Positions 1-7,138 of a DNA stretch of 64,000 nt are shown here, piece by piece. The number at the start of each line of letters is the position of its first letter. Within the stretch, counting starts at the first letter, position 1. A model generated the notes under the pieces. That model did no database searches. It was not told where the DNA came from and saw only the letters and a program-made list of their open reading frames with translations. The position numbers were made by a program, and so were the translations under genes. The DNA comes from Corallococcus sp. AS-1-6 (GTDB lineage: Bacteria > Myxococcota > Myxococcia > Myxococcales > Myxococcaceae): NCBI RefSeq assembly GCF_020037015.1, contig NZ_JAIQDE010000031.1, forward strand, positions 1 to 64,000, given 5' to 3'.

Positions 1-58
1 TTCGAAGTTCGTCGGCGCCGTCCAGTGACTTCCGCCGCTTCTTTTCGAAGGGGAGCGG

Positions 59-88
59 CTTCTACTTCAGCGCCGCGCTCCCTGTCAA
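59..88 (-). promoter_or_regulatory. Candidate sigma-70 promoter 5 of tandem array, nearest the left edge
   Basis: Leftward TTGACA (88-83), 18 nt, TAGAAG (64-59), discriminator CCGCTCCCC. Transcription would start near position 51 and run off the window. The open frames across 1-637 have no protein-like content, so the region is treated as a promoter/leader region. An rRNA operon downstream is an inference from promoter multiplicity and discriminator type. Confidence 0.62.
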
Positions 89-167
89 CCGCTTGCTGTC
101 AGCTTTTCCCACCGCTTTGCGTCCGTTGTGCTGCCTTCCGGACCGCTGCTTCTTCGGTGGGGCGCGG

Positions 168-197
168 CTTCTATCTCTTCGCCGCGTTCGCTGTCAA
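168..197 (-). promoter_or_regulatory. Candidate sigma-70 promoter 4 of tandem array
   Basis: Leftward TTGACA (197-192), 18 nt, TAGAAG (173-168), then discriminator CCGCGCCCC. The spacer contains CGCGGC, which mirrors GCCGCG just after the -10 (163-168 and 181-186). The -35, -10, discriminator and part of the spacer match promoter 5, so the two look like duplicated modules. GC-rich discriminators are typical of stringently controlled stable-RNA promoters. Confidence 0.62.
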
Positions 198-291
198 CTC
201 GCTCGTTGACCGCCCTATTTCCTTGTCGGTGCTGCATTCTCCACGAAGTTCCTTCCGCACCAGTGCGCGGGCTTCGTAGCGAGGGGCGCGG

Positions 292-319
292 CTTGTACCA
301 CCGCCGCGTTTTGTGTCAA
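292..319 (-). promoter_or_regulatory. Candidate sigma-70 promoter 3 of tandem array
   Basis: Leftward TTGACA (319-314), 16 nt, TACAAG (297-292), followed by the discriminator CCGCGCCCC that also follows promoters 4 and 5. A CGCGGC/GCCGCG dyad brackets the -10 (287-292 and 303-308). The 16-nt spacer is slightly short. Confidence 0.52.
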
Positions 320-424
320 CCGCTCGACTGCTGCTTCTGCTTCCCGACCTGCTCCGCCTCCCATGAGGCGGCAACCCGCTCCAACACCGTCAACGCCCGC
401 AATCGGCTGACCTGCTGCGGCGAA

Positions 425-453
425 CATCTAAGAATCGGTTCGGAGAATGTCAA
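425..453 (-). promoter_or_regulatory. Candidate sigma-70 promoter 2 of tandem array
   Basis: Leftward TTGACA (453-448), exactly 17 nt, then TAGATG (430-425), followed by a GC-rich stretch. The -35 is consensus and the spacing ideal. No coding gene is identifiable from here to the left edge, so it probably drives a transcript continuing out of the window. Confidence 0.6.
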
Positions 454-525
454 CTTCCCGTCACCGCCACCGCATCACGCTGGTGCCACCGGAGTGACGC
501 CTGCGTGTCGCCGCGAGGTGGGCGG

Positions 526-562
526 CTTATCCATCAGGCGATCGGGCGGCGCAAGAAATTTG
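526..562 (-). promoter_or_regulatory. Candidate sigma-70 promoter 1 of tandem array, with AT-rich upstream element
   Basis: Reading leftward, TTGCGC (554-549), a 17-nt spacer and GATAAG (531-526) are followed by a GC-rich discriminator starting CCGCCC. AAATTT lies just upstream of the -35 and could be an UP element. This is the most distal of five leftward promoter-like elements between gmk and the window edge. The -35 is imperfect, so the call leans on spacing, the discriminator shared with the other elements and the UP-like tract. Confidence 0.42.
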
Positions 563-595
563 ATGCAGGCCGCTGGCGCGTTGCGACGTGGTGGA

Positions 596-629
596 GGGGG
601 AACCCGTGGGGGGCTCCTCCCATTCCCCC
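596..629 (-). terminator. Possible hairpin downstream of gmk
   Basis: GGGGGAA (596-602) and TTCCCCC (623-629) form a perfect 7-bp stem just past the gmk stop, with further G/C pairing possible in the loop. There is no U-tract, so factor-independent termination is uncertain. It would separate gmk from the leftward promoter array. Confidence 0.3.
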
Positions 630-637
630 GGCGGATC

Positions 638-1261
638 TCAGCTCCCGAACTTGAGCTTGGAAAGGTCCACCCTCCCCCGCCGGCACTTCTCCGCGACCAC
701 CACCGAGCGCAGTTCCTGATAGGCGCGCTCGAAGTCGTCGTTCACCACGATGTAGTCGTAGGAGGCGATCCCCCGCTCGATCTCCGAGCGGGCGGCCAGC
801 ATCCGGCGGCGGATGGTCTCGTCCGAGTCCGTCTGACGATCCCGCAGCCGCCGCTCCAGCTCCTCCATGGAGGGTGGCAGCACGAAGATGAGGACCGCGT
901 CGGGGTGCTTGCGCTTGATGGCCTGCCCGCCCTGGACGTCGATGTCGAAGATGGCGGTGCCACGGCGCGTGCGGGCTTCGTCCACGACGGACTGGGGGCT
1001 GCCATAGAAGTGGCCGTGGACCTCGGCCCACTCCACGAACTCGCCCTTCTCGATCTTCTCCTGGAAGGCGGCGACTCCCACGAAGTGGTAGTCCACCCCC
1101 TCCTGCTCCTTGCCCCGGGGGCGCCGGGTGGTGACGCTGGTGGAGAAGATGCCGTCCGGCATCTCCTTCAGCAGCCGGTGCGCGAGGGTGGTCTTTCCCG
1201 CTCCGGACGGCGCGGAGAGGACGAGGAGCAGGCCAGGCTGGAGTCCAGTGGGTTCGTTCAT
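638..1261 (-). CDS. gmk: Guanylate kinase
   Basis: This 207-residue cytoplasmic enzyme phosphorylates GMP to GDP with ATP, supplying GTP and the ppGpp precursor pool. The N-terminus has the P-loop SAPSGAGKTT (about 16-25), followed by the GMP-binding region with TTRRPRGKE and the VDYHFV stretch, then the guanylate-kinase signature near FVEWAEVHGHFYG. Length matches the family. The ATG overlaps the yicC stop by 4 nt, giving translational coupling in the widespread yicC-gmk pair. In many bacteria rpoZ follows gmk; here the promoter array follows instead. The identification is secure. Confidence 0.97.
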   Translation of the reverse strand: MNEPTGLQPGLLLVLSAPSGAGKTTLAHRLLKEMPDGIFSTSVTTRRPRGKEQEGVDYHFVGVAAFQEKIEKGEFVEWAEVHGHFYGSPQSVVDEARTRRGTAIFDIDVQGGQAIKRKHPDAVLIFVLPPSMEELERRLRDRQTDSDETIRRRMLAARSEIERGIASYDYIVVNDDFERAYQELRSVVVAEKCRRGRVDLSKLKFGS

Positions 1262-2136
1262 TCGACGTTCTGCACTTGTTCGCGGATGCGCTCGACCTCG
1301 GCCTTCATCGAGACCACGCGCGCGGAGATCTCCGCGTGCTGGCTCTTGGAGCCTGTCGTGTTCACCTCGCGGTGCATCTCCTGCACGAGGAAGTCCATGC
1401 GCCGGCCCACCGGCTCGGGGCTCGCCATCAGGAGCCGGAACTGCTCGAGGTGGGTCGCGAGCCGGGTCACCTCTTCCGCGATGTCCGTGCGCTCGGCGAA
1501 CAGGGCCACTTCCTGCGCCAGGCGCTGCGGATCCACCGCCACGCCGCGCGCGAGCTCCGCGACACGCTCGGTGAGCCGCTGCTGGTAGTCACTGACCGCG
1601 CGAGGCGCGAGCCGGGCGACCTCCTGGCTCCAGCCCTCGATGAGCTTCATCCGGGCGTCCAGGTCCGCGTGGATGGACTCGCCTTCGGTGTTCCGCATCG
1701 TCTCCAGGGCCGCGAGCGCCTGCTGGAGCGCGGTCTGCGTGGCCTGGGTGGCGGACTCCACGTCCACGCCCTTCTCCTCCAGGCGGATGACGCCCGGCTG
1801 GTTGGACACCTGCGACCAGGCGATCTCCACCGACTGGCCCAGGGCCTCGGCGACCTCGCGGAAGGCGCGCGCGTATTCGCGGGCCAGGGCGACATCCACC
1901 GTGGGGACGTTGCCCGAGACGGTGGCGGCCTGCCGGCGCACCAGGATCTCCACCGAGCCTCGCGCGAGGCGGTCCTTCACCTGCTTCACGAGGGCAGGCT
2001 CGAGCGCGGACAGCTCGCGCGGCAGCCGGACCTTCACTTCACAGAACTTGTGGTTGAGCGAGCGTGCTTCCACGGAGACCTCTTCGTCCCCCACGCGGGC
2101 GCGGCCCGAACCAAATCCGGTCATGCTCTTGAGCAT
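1258..2136 (-). CDS. yicC: YicC/YloC family endoribonuclease
   Basis: A 292-residue member of the YicC family, which has been described as an endoribonuclease acting on RNA, including small-RNA decay, in E. coli. It shows the family N-terminus MLKSMTGFG, the SLNHKF motif (about 27-32), and the conserved C-terminal block with GRRMDFLVQEMHREVNTTGSK. The middle region is predicted helical. It is the first gene of a two-gene unit with gmk, overlapping it by 4 nt, and is divergent from the heptosyltransferase gene across an 82-nt spacer. The family is certain; the physiological RNA target here is unknown. Confidence 0.93.
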   Translation of the reverse strand: MLKSMTGFGSGRARVGDEEVSVEARSLNHKFCEVKVRLPRELSALEPALVKQVKDRLARGSVEILVRRQAATVSGNVPTVDVALAREYARAFREVAEALGQSVEIAWSQVSNQPGVIRLEEKGVDVESATQATQTALQQALAALETMRNTEGESIHADLDARMKLIEGWSQEVARLAPRAVSDYQQRLTERVAELARGVAVDPQRLAQEVALFAERTDIAEEVTRLATHLEQFRLLMASPEPVGRRMDFLVQEMHREVNTTGSKSQHAEISARVVSMKAEVERIREQVQNVE

Positions 2137-2180
2137 CGGGCCGGGTGCTAGGGGCTTTCGGTCCCAAGGTCAAGCCAGCG

Positions 2181-2209
2181 TCTTGTGTCCGTTCCAATTC
2201 TGGTAGGGT
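2181..2209 (+). promoter_or_regulatory. Candidate promoter of the heptosyltransferase gene
   Basis: TAGGGT (2204-2209) lies 9 nt before the ATG at 2219, with a T/G-rich -35-like TCTTGT 17 nt upstream (2181-2186). If TAGGGT is the -10, transcription would start 2-4 nt before the ATG and give a nearly leaderless mRNA. Alternatively the AGGG within it acts as a Shine-Dalgarno 10 nt from the ATG. The evidence is weak. Confidence 0.3.
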
Positions 2210-2218
2210 CCGCCGCCG

Positions 2219-3328
2219 ATGGCGTGGCACAAGCGGCTTGAAACGTGGGCGAAGCTGGCACTGACGCTCCTGGCGTCCCTCCTGTTCTGGCGCCCCGGAC
2301 GCCGCCGTTCTCCCGGGACGCCCCTCCCCCACCCGCGAAAGGTCCTGCTCGTCCGGCCCGACAACCGCGTGGGCGAGGCCCTTCTCACCACACCGCTGAT
2401 GCGGACCCTCAAGGCGCATCTCCACCCGCCTCCGGAAGTGCATGTGCTGGTGCACGCCAAGGTGGCTCGCGTCCTTCAGGGGCACCCTGACGCGGACGCG
2501 GTCCTGGCGTTCGACCGGCGCATGCTCTGGCTGGGGCCGCTGGCGCCTGGCATCCGTGCCCTCCGACGCGCGGGCTATGACGCCGTGGTCGACTGCGCCA
2601 ACTGGAGTGCTCCTTCGGTGACGAGCGCGCTCGTCTCTCGGATGGTGGGCTCCAGGGCGGTCGTCATTGGCCCCGGTATCTGGCCGGTGTCGCTGCTGCA
2701 GTCGGTGTCAGTGCCTGCCCGCTCCGATACGCGGCACGAGGCCATTCAGCGCACCCACCTGCTGACGCCTCTGACGAAGGGCGCTGTCGCCCAGGGGCTT
2801 TCGTTCCGGGAGCCGGTGCTGGGCGAGGCGTTCCGCGGCTATCTGGCGATGTTCTCCGCGACGGGTTCGCGGCGCGCGGTCATCAACCCCGGAGGGCGGT
2901 TGGGCGAGCGCCGAATTCCGGCCGAGGCGTTCGCCGCGGCGGCCCGGGAGCTGATTTCGCTCGGCTATTCGCCGGTCGTGACCTGGGGGCCGGGAGAGGA
3001 GGCCCTGGCTCGGAGCGTGCTCTCCGGCGCTCTGGGGGCGGAGCTGGCTCCGGCGACCAGCATCGATGAGCTGGGTGCGCTCATGCGGACCGCGGGCCTG
3101 ACCATCTGCAACAACACCGGGCCCATGCACCTGTCGGTCGCCGTGGGCGCTCCCACGCTGGCGTTCTTCCTGCGCATCGACATGGAGCGCTGGGGCCATG
3201 CGGTGGCGCCCCACCGGATGGTGGACCTGACGCCCATCGTGGATGGGGCTTCCGGCGTGGGGTTGGAGCAGCGCGTGGCCGCGGAGGTCCGGTCGTTCGT
3301 CGCGGAGCGGGCCTCGCTCACGGGTTGA
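2219..3328 (+). CDS. Glycosyltransferase family 9, ADP-heptose:LPS heptosyltransferase-like
   Basis: A 369-residue GT9-family protein that probably transfers ADP-heptose onto the Kdo-lipid A core at the cytoplasmic face of the inner membrane. After a basic hydrophobic N-terminus (about 1-30), the GT9 start KVLLVRPDNRVGEALLTTP (about 41-59) is clear. The C-terminal half has the sugar-nucleotide site with ICNNTGPMHL (about 300-309). It faces the heptose activation genes hldA/hldC and lpxK, converging on and overlapping the Trm112-like gene by 11 nt. Whether it is WaaC- or WaaF-like cannot be decided from sequence alone. Confidence 0.85.
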   Translation: MAWHKRLETWAKLALTLLASLLFWRPGRRRSPGTPLPHPRKVLLVRPDNRVGEALLTTPLMRTLKAHLHPPPEVHVLVHAKVARVLQGHPDADAVLAFDRRMLWLGPLAPGIRALRRAGYDAVVDCANWSAPSVTSALVSRMVGSRAVVIGPGIWPVSLLQSVSVPARSDTRHEAIQRTHLLTPLTKGAVAQGLSFREPVLGEAFRGYLAMFSATGSRRAVINPGGRLGERRIPAEAFAAAARELISLGYSPVVTWGPGEEALARSVLSGALGAELAPATSIDELGALMRTAGLTICNNTGPMHLSVAVGAPTLAFFLRIDMERWGHAVAPHRMVDLTPIVDGASGVGLEQRVAAEVRSFVAERASLTG

Positions 3329-3494
3329 GCGGTCGCTCCTGCTCGGGCACCATCTGGGGGACGCCGTCCTCCACGGGCCAGGCCCGCAGGCACCTGCCGC
3401 AGCGGACCTCGGGCGGAGGCCCCTGGTGCTCCTCGAGCGGGCCCTTGCAGTGGAGACACCCCAGGATGGACCGCAGCGCCGGGTCCAGGAGCAT
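3318..3494 (-). CDS. Trm112-like small zinc-ribbon protein (UPF0434/YcaR type)
   Basis: A 58-residue protein with paired cysteines CLHC (13-16) and CGRC (32-35), the start MLLDPALRSILGC and the region VEDGVPQM, all typical of Trm112/YcaR proteins. Eukaryotic and archaeal Trm112 activates methyltransferases; the bacterial role is unclear. It lies 3 nt after hldC as the last gene of the lipid A/core operon. E. coli ycaR also sits beside lpxK, which supports the identification. Its stop overlaps the convergent heptosyltransferase 3' end. Confidence 0.85.
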   Translation of the reverse strand: MLLDPALRSILGCLHCKGPLEEHQGPPPEVRCGRCLRAWPVEDGVPQMVPEQERPLNP

Positions 3495-3497
3495 GGG

Positions 3498-3986
3498 CTA
3501 CTTCGCGCCTTCGCGGCCGAGCCGGCGGGCCAGCTCCGTGGTGCTGTGGTCCTTCGGGTCTCCCGCCACGGCCGTCCTGCCTCCGTAGGCCCGGACCTCG
3601 TCACCTTCCGGAATGGAGTCCGGCGTGTAGTCCGTCCCCTTCACGTGCACGTCGGGCTTGAGGGCGCGGATGACGGTCCGCACGTTCGGCTCATCGAAGA
3701 CGACGACGCGGTCCGTGCAGGCCAGCGCCGCGACCAGCTCCGCGCGCTCCGCTTCCGGGATGTGCGGACGACCCGGCCCCTTGTAGGCGCGGGTGGAGGC
3801 GTCCGAGTTCACCGCCACCACCAGCACGTCCGCCAGGGCCTTCGCCCCTTCCAGGTAGCGGACGTGTCCGACGTGCAGCAGGTCGAAGACGCCGTTGGCC
3901 AGGGCCACCGTGCGGCCCTGCTCGCGCCAGCGTTCCCGCTCCTCCGCGATGGCGGCCAGGGGACGAAGCTTGTCCAGGGTGTTCAT
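3498..3986 (-). CDS. hldC: D-glycero-beta-D-manno-heptose 1-phosphate adenylyltransferase
   Basis: A 162-residue cytidylyltransferase-like nucleotidyltransferase (RfaE domain 2) that converts heptose 1-phosphate plus ATP to ADP-heptose for LPS core. It has the family motif GVFDLLHVGH (about 32-41), which carries the HxGH nucleotide-binding signature, and the downstream VKGTDYTPDSIPEG block. In E. coli this activity is the C-terminal half of bifunctional HldE. Here it is a separate gene overlapping hldA by 4 nt in the same order as the fused protein. Confidence 0.95.
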   Translation of the reverse strand: MNTLDKLRPLAAIAEERERWREQGRTVALANGVFDLLHVGHVRYLEGAKALADVLVVAVNSDASTRAYKGPGRPHIPEAERAELVAALACTDRVVVFDEPNVRTVIRALKPDVHVKGTDYTPDSIPEGDEVRAYGGRTAVAGDPKDHSTTELARRLGREGAK

Positions 3987-5014
3987 CTTGAGCTCCGCAG
4001 CGCTTCGAGGAGTTCTTCGCGGGAGACCGTCGCCGTGCCGGGCTTCTGCACCACCAGCGAGCCCGCGACGTTCGCGAGCCTCGCGGCTTCACCGAAGGAG
4101 GCCCCGGCCGCGAGGGACAACGCGAAGCTCGCGATGACCGTGTCGCCCGCTCCCGTCACGTCCACCGCCGACTTCGCTCCGTGCACGGGGATGAGGTCCA
4201 CGCCGCCCTTCGCGTCGAAGACGGCCATGCCGTGGCGGCCTCGCGTCACCAGCAGCGCCTGGCAGCCCAGCTTGCGGACCGCTTCGTGACCGGCCTCCAG
4301 GAGGTCCTCCTTCGTGCGCACCGGGCGGCCCGTGAGCGCTTCCAGCTCCGGCTCGTTGGGCTTGCACACCGTGAGGCCCGCGAAGGCCGCGAGCGCGTAG
4401 CGGCTGTCCACGCAGACCGGGAGGCCGTCCGCGGCGAGCTTTCGCAACACGGCGCGGACCTCGTCGCTGACGACGCCCGCGCCGTAGTCCGAGACCACCA
4501 CCGCGTCCGCGTCCTTCGCCGCGGCCTCCACCTGCCTGGCGATGGCCTTGCGCATCCGGGGCGGGAGGGGGCCTCGCTGTCCCCGGTCGACGCGGAGCAT
4601 CTGCTGCCTCGTGGTGCTGATGCCTCCCGCGAGGATTCGCGTCTTCGTCTCCGTCTGGATGCTCCGGCTGCTGACCGCGTGCAGCCGGATGTCCGCGGCT
4701 TCGAAGAGCTTGCGCAGCTCGCTGCCCATCGAGTCCACGCCCAGGGCGCCCACCGCCGTCACCTGCCCTGACAGCGCGCGGATGTTGGCCGCGACGTTGG
4801 CTCCGCCTCCGAGCTTCACCTCCGAGGACTCGTACCGGACGATGAGCACCGGGGCCTCGCGGCTCACCCGGTCCGTCTGGCCGTAGAGGTAGTGGTCGGC
4901 GACCAGGTCTCCCACCAGCAACACCCGGCGGCGCGCGAAGGCGAGGGGCAGGCGCGAGGACGATGCTGCCGGACGTGAAGACGGGGCCGCGGGCATGGGC
5001 GCGCTTTGTCCCAC
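3983..5014 (-). CDS. hldA: D-glycero-beta-D-manno-heptose-7-phosphate kinase
   Basis: A 343-residue PfkB/ribokinase-fold enzyme (RfaE domain 1) that phosphorylates heptose 7-phosphate at C1. Visible motifs are the N-terminal VGDLVADHYLYG and KLGGGANVAANI substrate region, and the C-terminal PfkB signature DVTGAGDTV (about 287-295) with the catalytic Asp. The first 25 residues are low-complexity Ala/Ser/Pro, so the true start may be slightly downstream. Translation is coupled to hldC by a 4-nt overlap, and lpxK ends 13 nt upstream. Confidence 0.95.
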   Translation of the reverse strand: MGQSAPMPAAPSSRPAASSSRLPLAFARRRVLLVGDLVADHYLYGQTDRVSREAPVLIVRYESSEVKLGGGANVAANIRALSGQVTAVGALGVDSMGSELRKLFEAADIRLHAVSSRSIQTETKTRILAGGISTTRQQMLRVDRGQRGPLPPRMRKAIARQVEAAAKDADAVVVSDYGAGVVSDEVRAVLRKLAADGLPVCVDSRYALAAFAGLTVCKPNEPELEALTGRPVRTKEDLLEAGHEAVRKLGCQALLVTRGRHGMAVFDAKGGVDLIPVHGAKSAVDVTGAGDTVIASFALSLAAGASFGEAARLANVAGSLVVQKPGTATVSREELLEALRSSR

Positions 5015-5027
5015 AGCGGTCCGGCCC

Positions 5028-6110
5028 TCACAAGTCGCGCGTCTCTCCCCGCAGCCCGAGCGCCCGCTTCAGATGTGCTTCGCCCTCCAGGACCTCCACG
5101 CCCAGGCGCACCACCCAGGCCTCGAAGCCGGCGGGCAGGCGCACCGCGTCCTTCTCCGTCGTCACCACGAGCGCCCCGTGCTGGCGGGCCCGGGCTTCGA
5201 CCTGGCGAAGTTCGTCCGCCGTGAAGCGATGGTGATCCGGGAAGAGGGCCGCGTCCCGGACCTCCGCTCCGAGCGTGGTCACGGTCTTCAGGAAGCCTCC
5301 GGGCCGGGCCAGCCCCGCCAATGCGAGGACCGGCTTTCCTTCGAGCGCTTTCGTCGCGTGCTCGGCGCCCGAAGGGTCCCACCATCCCGTGGGCCCATAG
5401 CGCGTGCGGACCCTGGGAGCCGTCGAGCCTTCGATCCAGGGGTTGGGCGCAGTGCCTCCCGAGGCGGCTCGCAGCCAGAGGAGCGTGGCGCGGCGCAGGG
5501 CCGATGGGGGTTCTCGCAGCGGACCTCTTGGGAGCAGTTGGCCGTTGCCCAGGCCCACGGCTTCGTCCACGACCACCAGGTCTTCGTCTCGGTGCAGGCG
5601 GCGGTGCTGGAAGCCGTCGTCCAGGAGGACCGTGTCCAGGCCGAAGTCGTCCCTGGCCCGGAACGCCGCCGCGACGCGGTCCGCTCCCACGAAGAGCCGG
5701 GCTCCCGGGCACCGGCGTGCGAGCAGCAAGGGTTCGTCTCCGGCGTCCGTCACCGCGGGCAGGGGATCCGTTCCCGTGAAGGTGAGTGGCTCCTGGGATT
5801 CGCGTCCGTAGCCTCGGGTCAGGATGCCGACCTTGCGCCCTTCGCGGATCAGCAACTCCGCGAGGTGGAGGACCGCCGGGGTCTTGCCCGTGCCTCCGAC
5901 GTTCAGGTTGCCGATGGAGATGACCCGCAGACCTTCGACTCGTTCGGCCCGCTTCAGTTCCGAGTCGTAGAGGGCGCCACGGAGGCGGACCGCTGCGCTG
6001 TACGTCCAGGACACCAGCGTGAGCGGTGACAGGAGGGCACGACGGGACCAGGGCTCCGGTGCCGGCGGATAGAAGATCCGCTCCAGGGCCGTGGGGCCGC
6101 CAGCCGTCAT
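5028..6110 (-). CDS. lpxK: Tetraacyldisaccharide 4'-kinase
   Basis: A 360-residue membrane-associated kinase that phosphorylates the 4' position of tetraacyldisaccharide 1-phosphate to make lipid IVA. It shows the LpxK Walker A SIGNLNVGGTGKTP (about 66-79), LTRGYGRE, and the DDGFQHRRLHRDEDLVVVD block. Length is slightly above the E. coli protein. The ATG overlaps the preceding glycosyltransferase stop by 4 nt. It sits between core glycosyltransferases and heptose activation genes, consistent with a lipid A/core operon. Confidence 0.96.
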   Translation of the reverse strand: MTAGGPTALERIFYPPAPEPWSRRALLSPLTLVSWTYSAAVRLRGALYDSELKRAERVEGLRVISIGNLNVGGTGKTPAVLHLAELLIREGRKVGILTRGYGRESQEPLTFTGTDPLPAVTDAGDEPLLLARRCPGARLFVGADRVAAAFRARDDFGLDTVLLDDGFQHRRLHRDEDLVVVDEAVGLGNGQLLPRGPLREPPSALRRATLLWLRAASGGTAPNPWIEGSTAPRVRTRYGPTGWWDPSGAEHATKALEGKPVLALAGLARPGGFLKTVTTLGAEVRDAALFPDHHRFTADELRQVEARARQHGALVVTTEKDAVRLPAGFEAWVVRLGVEVLEGEAHLKRALGLRGETRDL

Positions 6111-7138
6111 CGCCGTGGCTCCGCTGCCTTCTGGTAGAGCGCCAGGATGTCCCGGGCGATGTGCTCGTTCGTCGGGCGCCGGGTCCCCGCCGTCGAGCCG
6201 GAGAGCGCGGCGGTGACGACGGCCTCCACCGTGGGCACGTCCACCCTCGCGTCCGATAGCTCCGGGAGTGCGCCCTCGTTCACCGCGACCACCCGGACTC
6301 CGCAGGCCCTGGCCTGGGCCGCGGCTCTCGCGCTCCAGTCGTTGCCCAGGCCGAGGATCCAGACTTCATCCAGGGCCTGCAGCCACTTCGCGAAGTCCGC
6401 TCCCTGCTTGTAGCCCGCGAACGTCACCTGTTCGGTGAGGCCTCGAGCCGCCACTTGTGTCCGCGTCGCTTCGAGCAGGGCCCCATCGCCTACGAGCACG
6501 AGGCGGGATCCGGGGCGTTGCTGGCGGAACGCGGCGAAGGCTTCGACTCCCAGTTCGTGACGCCGGCTCTTCTGGAACGTGGAGATCATCCCGACCAGGT
6601 GCGTGTCCTCGAGCCCCAGGGTCTGGCGTAGGGCCTTGCGGTCCCGGGGCGGCTCGAACAGCGGGTCCACCAGGGCGGGCAGGACCTGGACGGGGCGATG
6701 ACGGCCTTCGAGCTTCTCCACCAGGTGGCTCGCCGGCACCGTGTACGCGGCGGCTTCGGGCAGCGAGGAGCGCAGCGACCGGGGCGCGTGGATGGAGCGG
6801 ATCCGCACCGCGCCTTTTGGCGTTCCCCAGCGCGCCACGAGATGATCATGCGTGAAGTGGGCATGGACCACGTCCACCGTCCTGCGGCGGAGGGCTCGCA
6901 GGTCACTCCAGAGCTCCCAGGGCGGAGACTTCACGGACAACGTCAGGCCTCCTTCGTCCAGGAGGCCCAGTTGCTGGAAGCGGGGCACGGCGGGCTCCTC
7001 GGCGGCGATGTCCCGGCGCTTGCGGTCCACCGCCACCGTGACCTCGTGGCCCAGGGCTCGCTGCGCCTGGGCCAGCAGCGCGATGTTCTCCGCGGGGCCA
7101 CTCCAGAAGGGGCTCGCGAACAGGTGCAGGATGCGCAT
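6107..7138 (-). CDS. GT4-like glycosyltransferase, LPS core type
   Basis: A 343-residue GT-B protein. The start at ATG 7138 (MRILHLFASPFWSG) is chosen because that is the Rossmann-like GT4 N-terminus and it overlaps the previous stop by one base; the upstream extension of the frame is out-of-frame translation of the neighbour. The C-terminal donor domain has LVGMISTFQKSRRHELGVEAF and VLVGDGALLE. The usual E-x7-E donor signature is degraded: the first Glu is replaced in the NDWSARAAAQARACG stretch. A probable role is sugar transfer to lipid A core; the substrate is unknown. Confidence 0.8.
   Translation of the reverse strand: MRILHLFASPFWSGPAENIALLAQAQRALGHEVTVAVDRKRRDIAAEEPAVPRFQQLGLLDEGGLTLSVKSPPWELWSDLRALRRRTVDVVHAHFTHDHLVARWGTPKGAVRIRSIHAPRSLRSSLPEAAAYTVPASHLVEKLEGRHRPVQVLPALVDPLFEPPRDRKALRQTLGLEDTHLVGMISTFQKSRRHELGVEAFAAFRQQRPGSRLVLVGDGALLEATRTQVAARGLTEQVTFAGYKQGADFAKWLQALDEVWILGLGNDWSARAAAQARACGVRVVAVNEGALPELSDARVDVPTVEAVVTAALSGSTAGTRRPTNEHIARDILALYQKAAEPRR

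Noticed and set aside
388-393. TTGACG on the minus strand as a sixth array promoter
   Set aside because: No acceptable -10 lies 16-18 nt downstream (CGCCTC at the right distance).
128-1588. Long plus-strand open frame over the left region, gmk and yicC
   Set aside because: It spans the promoter array and runs antisense to two clear genes. It has no family-like motif and the arginine/alanine-rich look of a GC-driven artefact.
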